Assembly (NCBI GenBank): GCA_900316355.1
Contig: ONCQ01000001.1
Span: 62,001 to 126,000, forward strand
Origin: an uncultured Prevotellaceae bacterium
GTDB taxonomy: Bacteria; Bacteroidota; Bacteroidia; Bacteroidales; Bacteroidaceae
Direction of reading: 5' to 3'
Length of the DNA stretch: 64,000 bases
Position numbers and translations under genes: made by a program. Below, piece after piece: positions 33,843-44,700 of the stretch. The notes under the pieces were generated by a model. That model saw only the letters and a list, made by a program, of their open reading frames with translations. It had not been told where the DNA came from and did not search any database. Each line of letters starts with the position of its first letter. The stretch's first letter is position 1.

Positions 33843-35654
33843 ATGCAAATAGAAGCTAAACTGACCAACGCAATACAGGCAGCCATCAAGTCCCTCTACG
33901 GACAGGACGTGCCTGAGAAAATGGTGCAGCTGAGTGCCACGAAGAAGGAGTTCGAGGGGCATCTCACGCTCGTCGTGTTCCCCTTCCTGAAGATGAGCCG
34001 CAAGGCGCCCGAGGCCACGGCACAGGAGATAGGCGAATATCTCGTGGCGAACCTGCCCGATGTGGTGGCACGCTTCAATGTCATCAAAGGCTTCCTCAAC
34101 ATGGTCATCGCCGATGCCTGCTGGGTCAGCCTGCTCAGCGACATCCAGCAGGATGCCAGCTACGGCTTGAAGCCCGTGACAGCGGAGTCACCGCTCGTGA
34201 TGATAGAGTACTCCTCTCCCAATACCAACAAGCCCCTGCACCTGGGCCACGTGCGCAACAACCTGCTCGGATGGGCGCTGGCAAAGGTCATGGAGGCCAA
34301 CGGCAACCGTGTCGTGAAGACAAACATCGTCAACGACCGCGGCATCCACATCTGCAAGTCGATGCTGGCATGGCTGAAGTGGGGCAACGGCGCCACCCCC
34401 GAGAGCACGGGCAAGAAGGGCGACCACCTCATCGGCGACTACTACGTGGCCTTTGACAAGCATTTCCGTGCCGAACGCCAAGAACTGATGGATAAGTTCA
34501 TGGCTGAAGGCATGGACGAGGAAGCCGCCAAAGAGCGTGCCGAGAAGGAAAGCCCGCTGATGCAGGAGGCTCGCGCCATGCTCGTCAAGTGGGAGCAAAA
34601 CGACCCCGAGGTGCGCGCGCTGTGGAAGAAGATGAACGACTGGGTATATGCCGGCTTCGACGAGACCTACAAGGCACTCGGCGTGGGCTTCGACAAAATC
34701 TACTACGAGAGCCAGACCTATCTCGAAGGCAAGGAGAAGGTCATGGAAGGGCTCGAAAAAGGCTTTTTCTACCGCCGCGAGGACGGCTCGGTGTGGGCCG
34801 ACCTGACCAAGGAAGGCCTCGACGAGAAGCTGCTGCTGCGCGCCGATGGCACCAGTGTCTATATGACGCAGGACATCGGCACCGCCAAGCTGCGCTTCCA
34901 GGACTTCCCCATCGACAAGATGATCTATGTCGTGGGCAACGAGCAGAACTACCACTTCCAGGTACTCAGCATCCTGCTTGACAAGCTGGGCTTCAAGTGG
35001 GGCAAGGACCTCGTGCATTTCTCCTACGGTATGGTGGAACTGCCCAACGGCAAGATGAAGTCACGCGAAGGCACTGTCGTGGATGCCGATGACCTCATCG
35101 CCAAGATGATTGAGGATGCCCGCGAGATGAGCAAGGATAAGGTGAACAAGCTCGACAACCTTACAGAGGCCGAAGCCCAGGAGATAGCACGCATCGTAGG
35201 CATGGGAGCCCTGAAGTACTTCATCCTCAAAGTCGATGCCCGCAAGAACATGCTCTTCAACCCCGAAGAAAGTATCGACTTCAACGGCAACACCGGCCCC
35301 TTCATTCAATATACCTACGCTCGCATTCGCAGCATTCTCAGAAAAACAACAGAAGCCCCCTCGGGGGCCGTAGGGGGGGCCACGCTCTCTCCGAAGGAAA
35401 TCTCCCTCATCCAGCAGCTCGCCGCCTTCGGCGCCGCAGTGCAGCAGGCAGGCAGCGACTACAACGTCAGCGTCATCGCCAACTACTGCTATGACCTGGC
35501 CAAGGAGTTCAACGGCTTCTACCATGATTACCAGATCCTGAAGGAGCCCAACGAGCAGAAGCGCGCCGTCCGCCTCGCCCTCTGCGAAGCTGTCGCCAAG
35601 GTCATCAAGACCGGCATGGGACTGCTGGGCATCGAGGTGCCGGAGCGCATGTAG
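33843..35654 (+). CDS. argS: Arginyl-tRNA synthetase with an in-frame repeat
   Basis: The enzyme charges tRNA-Arg. The frame is open from 33747, but M-Q-I-E-A-K-L at 33843 is the natural start (603 residues) since the -7 box lies between. It has the N-terminal tRNA-binding domain, the HIGH-type motif L-H-L-G-H-V-R-N-N near residue 134, the KMSKS equivalent M-K-S-R-E-G-T-V near 404 and a DALR anticodon-binding domain ending with the usual ...V-P-E-R-M. Between R-I-R-S-I-L-R-K and the DALR domain lies E-A-P-S-G-A-V-G-G-A-T, coded by a 32-bp repeat identical to one in gltD. It sits in the linker where ArgRS sequences vary in length, so the enzyme is likely functional. Confidence 0.95.
   Translation: MQIEAKLTNAIQAAIKSLYGQDVPEKMVQLSATKKEFEGHLTLVVFPFLKMSRKAPEATAQEIGEYLVANLPDVVARFNVIKGFLNMVIADACWVSLLSDIQQDASYGLKPVTAESPLVMIEYSSPNTNKPLHLGHVRNNLLGWALAKVMEANGNRVVKTNIVNDRGIHICKSMLAWLKWGNGATPESTGKKGDHLIGDYYVAFDKHFRAERQELMDKFMAEGMDEEAAKERAEKESPLMQEARAMLVKWEQNDPEVRALWKKMNDWVYAGFDETYKALGVGFDKIYYESQTYLEGKEKVMEGLEKGFFYRREDGSVWADLTKEGLDEKLLLRADGTSVYMTQDIGTAKLRFQDFPIDKMIYVVGNEQNYHFQVLSILLDKLGFKWGKDLVHFSYGMVELPNGKMKSREGTVVDADDLIAKMIEDAREMSKDKVNKLDNLTEAEAQEIARIVGMGALKYFILKVDARKNMLFNPEESIDFNGNTGPFIQYTYARIRSILRKTTEAPSGAVGGATLSPKEISLIQQLAAFGAAVQQAGSDYNVSVIANYCYDLAKEFNGFYHDYQILKEPNEQKRAVRLALCEAVAKVIKTGMGLLGIEVPERM
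35352..35383. repeat. Family-B repeat in argS
   Basis: The 32 bp that start GAAGCCCCCTCGGGGGCC contain a near-palindromic core and are identical to the reverse complement of a segment of gltD (55881-55912). In both genes they encode E-A-P-S-G-A-V-G-G-A-T. Confidence 0.9.
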
Positions 35655-35722
35655 TCAAGGCCAGCATTGTCATTTGCCTCGCTCAAACATCATAACCAAC
35701 CGAACTAACATACCTTCCATCA

Positions 35723-38700
35723 ATGAAAACCGCAAACACAAAGCATCGCACCCCCCTTCAGGGGGCGTGGGGGCTTTCAACACTCCCCTTCAGGGGGCTT
35801 GGGGGCCTCCTCGTACTCTTCTTATCCCTCTTCTCCCCTGCTCAGGCGAATGATTATCTCGAGGTGCAGAGCCACTATTCCATTTATTCGTCTGGCCGCG
35901 ACGCCATCCACGTGAAGGTGCCCATTTGGGCCTATGGCCGCATCAATAACTACTATCTGGCCGATTCCACAGCCCTCTGGTTCTCGCTCACCAGCAACGA
36001 AAAGGTGAAACAAGTGGCAGTCCAGCTTCGTGCCGACCGCCAGGGAAGTAATATTGATGATGATGGCAAGGGTAGTGGCGAGGTATTCGTTCATCCAGCC
36101 ATGGGAACGATTGTCATCACCAACACCTACGATGGTGTGACACAACAAGTTAATGAGGGCGAAGGATGGACAAAGTTCCTGGTCAAGCAAGGCGCCGTCA
36201 ACGACTGCTCACAACTCACCACCTTGGAGTTCGACTGGTATCCCCCCGAGCAGCTGAACGGCAAGCAGTTCAAGCTGGGGCTGTATCTGACCATCAACAA
36301 ATACTCACCCAATGTGATGTTCGATGACAAGGAATTCGCCTTCCCCACCGTCTTCACCGGCGGCGACAACCTAGCGGCGCCTCAGCTCTATACGCCCTAC
36401 CTCTACGTTATTAACGAGGAAGGCAACGCCGGTTTCGGGCTGGCCGCAGTCCCTTATGTCACCTTCCAGACTCCTGTCAGCTATGCCACATCTCTTGACC
36501 CCATGCGCCAGGTCAACACCTCCTCGCGCTCAGGCAGCATATTCGTCAATACCAGGGACACTGTGCAGCCAAACTTTACCGCTGATTTCATGGTCTATCG
36601 AGATGAGGCATTAGGCACTAAGAGCAAGGTCACCACCTCGCCCGTTGATGTGCCGGCCTACCACCGCATCTACGATCTTCAGGCCACCGAGCAGAAAGAC
36701 GAGTCTGGCAGCCTCACCGGAGCCAACACCATCAGCTGGATGGTACGCTCTCCCTCGGCAAAGGACTTGGTGGAGAACGACTATTTTGAGGTTCAACGCG
36801 CATTCAAGAGCGACTACTCTGACGCACAAACGTTGGATGTCATCGCTATGCAACGCGGAGGCACAGGCGAGTACTCATACACCGATAACAGCCGCACAGA
36901 ATGGAAAAACCGACGTACTGAAACAGACACCCTGAATGTCAATTATGAGGTGGCTGATGACAACTATATCTTGACCGATGCCGATGGCACCAAGCTCTAC
37001 AGGATGAAGCTGAAGCTGACAGCCAACAACTGCATCATGCCAGCCCAGCCCGTCTATTACCGTGTGCGCCGTGCCTCATCCGCCGTATGGGGGTGGGACC
37101 ACGAGTTCGCCGGCACCACCCAAGTCTATCGCCACAACTATCTGGCACCTCTGGCAACAAGCCAGGCAGAATATACACTCGACAACGACTTTGCCAATAA
37201 CCGTAAGGTTCACTTCAACCTGAAAATCGAAAACGCTGATGTCACCTATCAACCCGTGCCCATAGAGGACTGCATTTTGGAGTATAAACTGAGCCGTTCC
37301 TTGTCCGACACGGCCACGATTGTATTCCGCGTGGCTGACACGCTCATGCACTCCGTCAAAATGATTCAGGCTCAGATATATCGCAAGAGCTCACCGCGCA
37401 CTTTGGTTGACAGCTACACGCTACATGCAGGAGAAAACATCGTGAAAGTTCCTTTGGGCAACGAATTGACTTTCTTGATCACACCGCTCGACGGTGCCCT
37501 GTTCAAGAACAGCGAAACTCCTGTCTATACCAGTTTCTGGGAAATCAATGACGACAACTCCTACCAGTGGAGCGGCTACCGCATACATCTCGGTATCCGG
37601 AACAGCGAGACACTCCCCAACGGGAAGAAGAACTATGATTTGTCGTGGGTCGGCTACAACGGCGTACCCTTTGAACAGGAACATGCAGAAAAACGATGGG
37701 CTGAGGTGCAGGACAAAGTGAAACAGCAGCTCTACGCCTCCCTCTTCGGCACGATACAAGCTCCTGTGTTCGGCAAGTGCCTGTGGGACCGGACAGCAAA
37801 ACTTATCCTGACGCGCCACCACGTGGAGACAGGAGAGAGTCTGGACATTATCGTTCCACAAGACAGCATACAGCGCCAAAGTGATGGTTCGTGGATGGCT
37901 CATGTCACCGACGTGGCGGCATCACCATGTACACATTATAAGTATAGTGTCCGAATAGATGAGAGTGATGCCGACCTGCACGTCAGCAACCCCATACAAC
38001 TCCTTCCCATAGATATCGACGGCCCTGAGCTTTATTTCAACGAGGCAGCCCGCATACAGCAGTTCACGGCCTCTCAGGGTGCCACAGAGGGGACGCTCGT
38101 CAACAGCGTACGACTCACGTGGCAGGCATCGTCCACAGCAGTAGATGACTACGTGCTCTGCCGTGTTCAGAAAGGTTCCGACCAAGTGCCCGATACCTTG
38201 GTGGTAACCACCGATAACGCCTACACCGATAACGATGCCCTCCCCGGTGTACACTATGAATATACCGTCATCGCCCGTTATGCCTGCAATGGTATTGCCT
38301 CTGTTAACAGTGCCACAGCAGAGGGATGGCGCACTCCTTTGGGAAGAATAACCGGACATGTGATGCTCGCCGACAATAGTGGCCAAAAAGGGGTTACCGT
38401 AGCCCTGTCAAAGGATGGAGCAGTTATCCGGCAGATGACCACCGACGCTACAGGCGAATATGTATTTGAGGATGTGGAATATGACCTGCAAAGCGGAACA
38501 TCCTTCATCATAACACCCACCGCCCAATACGGTCAGTTCAGCTACAACAACAGCAGTGCCGCCTCGGCCACCGTGGTTCTCGCGCGCGAGAACGCCCTCG
38601 TGACGAACCTTGATTTCGTGAATACACAAGCCTACCGCCTCACGGGTCGCGCACTCTACAAACAATCTACCATCCCAGTGGCTGATGCCCTCTTCCTGCT

Positions 38701-41700
38701 AAACGGTGACACCATTTGCCGTGGTGGACAGCCTGTGCGAACAGCCACCGACGGTAGCTTTGAACTGTTGGTGCCTCGTCAGCCTGTGACATTGCAGATA
38801 GCCAAGCAGCACCACGACTTCGAGGGGGAAGGAATGCTGGAGATTGATGGCAGCACGACCTTCACGCCTACTAAACCCATTGACGGCATACGCTTCTATG
38901 ACCTCACGAAAGTGCGACTCATCGGACGTGTGGCCGGTGGCACGGCACAGCAAGCACTTAAGCGAGGGTTCGGACTTGGACGCAACAATCTGGGTGATGA
39001 CCTGAAACTGGTGCTGATGCTGGAAGGCGACAACACGGCCCACATCGTTCATGATCCCGCAGATCTCACGCGTGATACCTTGATGCAGACGGTCGTCCAA
39101 AACGGCACCACAAGCACGTTGTTTGAACAGAAGCGCATCACCATCCACCCCGACCCCACAACAGGAGAATATGCCGCAGACCTCTTCCCCGTGAAATACA
39201 AGGTCGTTCAGGCCACGGCCAAGGGCTACGCCACGCTCTTCCCGACGGGTGTGGGCAGCGAGACCTTCGACCTCTCCAATGCTCCTCTTGTCCTTCACCA
39301 CGACACGCTGGATACTATGACCATCACCTACAATGCTGTCTATGATCGCATTTACCGTGCTCCCATACAGGTGGCGATGACACAGGTTCAGTATGGCGTC
39401 GATTGTGCTGGTCTGGGCGAGAAGTCGTTAGAACTCTCTTCTATGACAGGCAAGGGTGACGACATCCCCGCGTACAGTGTGCAGGATGATGGCAGTGTCA
39501 ACTATCTATTGAACTATCCCGTTTTCAGGGCAGGCCAGAAATATCAATTCACGCTCTCTGCCTTTGAAGACTACCGTTATAACAACTCGGTATCCGGGCG
39601 GCTCGACCGCGTCGCTCAACGCGGGGGAAATGTTATTGTACGCAATGGCATGGAAAGCGCCACACACCACCAGACATACGTGCTGGATAGCGAAGGCAAG
39701 AACAAAAATGTCTTTCTCGAAATAAAAGACATCGACTACGCCAACAGCGGTACGCATGCCCTGCGCACCGTCACTACCGCCTTGGAGGTGGATGGCAGCT
39801 ATGTGGAGGCCGGCGGTTTCCAAGCTTTTATCTACGGTTTCAAGTTAGAACCCAATGACCTTCACTCCACAGATGCCGATGTCGTACTCCTCGACGTCGT
39901 TCGCGACCCGGGAGGTATGAATAGTAGCGCATGGTTGGAATCCGGCACCACCTATAAGTATGCTTATAAAGAAAGCTATCATTGGGAAGCTGGTTTGAAT
40001 ATTGAGCCCAAATACGGATTGAATGTGACGCAGGACATAGGTCTCGTGACAGCGCCCTTGGGCGCAGGCTCCTATATCGGCAGCACTTACAATACGAGCA
40101 AGCAACTCAGCCTAACCATTCCCATTGTGCATGAGTGGAAATGGGGATATACCTATTCCTATGACTTCACAACCACCGACCGCATCAGCACTTCATCGTC
40201 TTATTCCAACGTCGGACGGAATGCCGACGTCTTCCTGGGTACTACGACGAGTATGTTGAGCGGTAAGGTGCAGAGTGTCAGCCTCATCAGCGACAGTCTG
40301 TGGCAAGCACGCCAGCCGGCCTACCGCGCCGGTACGCTCAAGCTGCTGGCACAGGGCACCGGCGCCGACGGCCATAGGTACTACCTTGTTAAGGGACAGA
40401 AGGTGGCACTGGGCACCCGCATCGACAACACCTTTGTCTATACGCAGGCATATATTCTGAACACCCTTATCCCCAACCTGGCCAAGGAGAGGCAGGATAA
40501 ATTGGAAGTCTTTGCCGATTCGGTAGCAGCCCAGCAGGCGGCCGATGCTCGCAATGAGGCTGTCTATTGGGAAGTGACATCTGATCATGTCAGCCTACGC
40601 GATACGCTGAAGGCAGAAAGCTACAAGATGGTGGTGCCGCAGAAGACCGACAAGGTGTTCACCAACGAGATAGCTGCGCTCGACAATATGATCTTCAAGT
40701 GGCTCACTATCCTCTATCAGAACGAGAAGGAGAAGGTGATAGCACGCATGTCGGGTCAGAAGTTGGGAACCTGGTCTGTGAGTGGCGGCACGAGTATCAC
40801 GCATTCCGACTCTTATACTGCAACAGCGGGTTACAATGAGATGCCGCAGGGTTGGGGTCTCGTTCAGTATGAGGCCCAGTCGTTTGGCGTTGACGCCGGC
40901 AAGCAACTCCTTTCACAACTGTCAGAGATTTGTGAATTTTGGAGTGAGCGCGGAGATCAGAGAATCGGTTCTTCGGTGAGCAAGGTGTTGGAGCAGTATC
41001 TCAATGACAAGCTGTTCGACGAGAACTTCAATTTAGTGAATCAGAAAGAGCCGAAATCTCCCTTGGAGCTGGGCACCGTCAGCAATGTGTCGAAATGGTC
41101 ATGCAGCATTATTCCTGTCTTAAGTTACGACTCCGACGACAACCTCAGTAAGGATAAGACCATTTCGCGAAAGACAGGTTTCACCATCACCCCTGATCCG
41201 CATGGTGACATGACCATCAGTGTCTATCGTTCCCGAACTGACCAGGTGTGGAAATCAGCCACTGACAATATCCGCGACAATGTGGACATCATGAATGACG
41301 AAGACCTGCTTTATGGCAGCTATGTCTTCTTCACCGAGGAAGGCACCACCTATTGTCCCCATGAGGCTGAGGAGCGCACCCTGTTCTACAATAAAGGTAC
41401 GCTGTTGAACAACGATACGCGCTATGCTACCAAACCCGAGATGACAGCAGACACCTACGAGCAGGTCAATGTTCCCGCCGACAAAGCCGCCATCTTCCAC
41501 CTGACACTGATGAACAATGGTCAGGAGGAATCCGGCAAGGCTGCCGACGGTGAGTTTATGATGCTCTCGTTGGCTAATGGAAATGCCAATGGAGCCGTAC
41601 TGACCATTGACGGCCAGAATCTGGCTGCTGGCTATCCACTATACATCAAAACCGGTGAAGCCTTGGAGAAGACACTGATGGTGGCGCGCGGTATTGCCGA

Positions 41701-44700
41701 TGACTACGATGACATTGAGCTCCTTCTCTCCCTCGATGATTGCCCCAAAATATATACCACGTTGAAATTGTCGGTCCACTACCTGCCCGTCAGCTGCGAT
41801 GTAGCCATCACACAACCTCGCGACAAATGGATCATGAACACCCTGTCATCACAAGATTCCATTGGCTATTACCTGCCTGTCACCATCGACGGGTTCGACG
41901 TGAACCACAAGAACTTCGACCACATAGAGTTCCAGTATAAGCTCACCACAGAGAATGAAGATGCATGGGTGAATCAGTGTTCGTTCTTTGCCAACGACTC
42001 CCTCTACGCTTTAGCCACGGGCAACAAGGCCATGATAGAGAACGGTCGCATCGCTCCGTTCCGCTTCTACGGTCATGGTGACCCCAAGGAACTCAACTAC
42101 GATTTGCGTGCCGTCTCCTTCTGCCGCCACGGTTCCGGCTTCGTCAGCAAGTCATCTGCCATCGTCAGCGGCACCAAGGACACACGTCCGCCCGTGCTGT
42201 TTGGTAAGCCGCAACCCGCCGACGGAATCTTGACACTTTCGAATGACATCCGTCTGCGCTTCTCGGAAGCCATAGCAGGCAACTGGCTGGATGAGGACAA
42301 CAACTTCCAGTTGCAGGGCGTCACCAACTCAACAGGCATCACATCATCATCGTCGCTCTTCTTCCCTGGTACGGAAAGTCAGTATGCCTCCTCGGAGGCG
42401 CTGCGCGGATTAGCGATTACGGACCTGACCGTGGACATGATGATCCGACCGGCAGAGACCGGAAGGGAGATGACACTCTTTGCTCACGGCGACGACCTCT
42501 GTTCGCTGGAGTTCGCGCTTACTGCAGACCAACGTCTGCAAGCAATCTTGAAGGAAGAAGACAAGACACCTGTTGTCCTTCGCTCAAAGCCTATGTCAAC
42601 GCTCTCCACAACGGATTTCACCCGTGTGATGATGGTTTACAACTTTGACGATAATGCCATCAGATTCTATGCCGGAACGAGCGATATAACAGAAAATCCA
42701 CAAGTGCACCCCTGGATGTTGCAGAATATGGCAAATCCCATTGTCATCGGCAATAGCCTGGATGGCACGAATCCCTTCCACGGCAACATGACGGAGGTGC
42801 GTATCTGGACCAAGCCATTGACTCCGGATGAGATTGCAAACACCCACCTGCGACGGTTGACGGGGTATGAATATGAACTGATGGACTACTATCCGATGAA
42901 CGAGGGTAGTGGCACGATAGTGGCAGACATGGCGTCAGGTGCTTCGCTTACCTGCAGAGAGCTGAACTGGAACAATCCACAGGGCATCTCGCTCGTCCTC
43001 GATGGTGAACAAGCACTCCTGCAGCCCGAACGCATCTCGCGTACAGCGGCCGATGACTACACACTGATGTTTTGGCTGCGTTCGACAAATTCACCCACAG
43101 ATTCGGTAGCACTTTTCACCACCTATATGGGCGACTCGATAACTATGCAGTTGGGTATTGAAGCAGAGCGCCTTGTCTTCCGGCAGGATGATGTGCGCGT
43201 CAGCAGTGTTGCAAATGTCACTAATGGACAGTGGCACCACCTGACACTCACCATCAGCAAGACCTACAACACGGGTAATCTCTATCTCAATGGTGAACTC
43301 CTGCAGACCTTTGCCGTGAACAGTCTCAGAGGACTGACAGGCTCACGCATGGCGCTGGGCGGCGGACTAAAAGGCAATATCGATGACTTCTGCCTCTTTG
43401 AGCAGGCCCTCCCGTCAGCTCTTGTGCGCGAGTTTGACAGCGTGACACCTAATGGCGATGAGATGGGACTCACAGCGCTGCTCACCTTCTCAGAGATGCG
43501 GCGCAACCAAAACAATATTCCGGAACTTGTCTTCTCCGTCACAGACCAGCGCATCTTCCGGGATGCCGAGGGGAAGAGAGTGAAAAAAGACGTACCCCTG
43601 ATGATTGGCATCGATGAGACCCATGCAGACAAGAAGAACTATGCCCCCGTGCGCGACCGGGGACAGCTGTCCAATCTCAACTTCACATGGACCTACCACG
43701 ACGAGGAACTCCTCATCAACCTCAAGATGCAAGACAGGGAAATCAACAAACGCACACTTTATCTCACCGTGCGTGATGTGGAAGACCTCAACGGCAACCG
43801 CTTGGCTTCGCCGGCCACATGGACTGTCTATGCCGACCTCAACAGCATTACCTGGCAGACGCGAAGACACGCGGTGACCATCAACAACAACCAGGAGGAC
43901 TACTCCTTCAAGATGGACATCTGCAACACCACAGGCATGACACGCCAGTACACCATCAACAACCTGCCGACGTGGCTTACTGTGACACCTGCTCAAGGCA
44001 CCTTGGAAGCTGAGGAGGAGACCAGCGTCACCTTCACCGTCAAGAAAGGACTCATGCCGCGTCTGTACAACACCGTCGTCTATCTCACCGATGATTTGGA
44101 TCTCTCCGAGTCGCTGAGCTTAGACATCGACGTGAAGAACGAATGCCCTTGGGGGCAGATAGACACCCGCCTCTATGAGAGCAACATGTCCCTGCGCGCA
44201 CAAGTGTTCATCGATAAGGACGGCACAGAGATGATTGACACCGATGCAAAAGACATCGTGGGAATCACCATGAACGGCGAACTCGTAGGCACGGGCACCG
44301 TTAGCAGCGAAGACCTCACACGCGGATTTGTCTATATCACCGTCTATGGCAAGCAGTCGTTCAATGGCAAGCTGCTGACCGCATGGCTGTGGCGCTCTTC
44401 TACAGGCAAGACGATGAGGCTCGCCACCGAGGAACCGCTGCGATTCAATAATGGCGGCACACTGGGCTGTCCGCCGTCACAGCCACTGCGCCTCACAGCC
44501 ACAGAAGGCGTCATGCAGACCATCCATCTCGACAAAGGGTGGACATGGACATCATTCTTCGTGAAGCCGCAGGCGCAGGGCGTCATCAACAACGTCTTGT
44601 TCAGCAGTGATGAGTTCACGCCAAATGATGAGATCAAGAGTCCTGCCGACAACACCTTCTGCCGCTTAGACGGGAATTCATCGATATGGCTAGGTTCCTT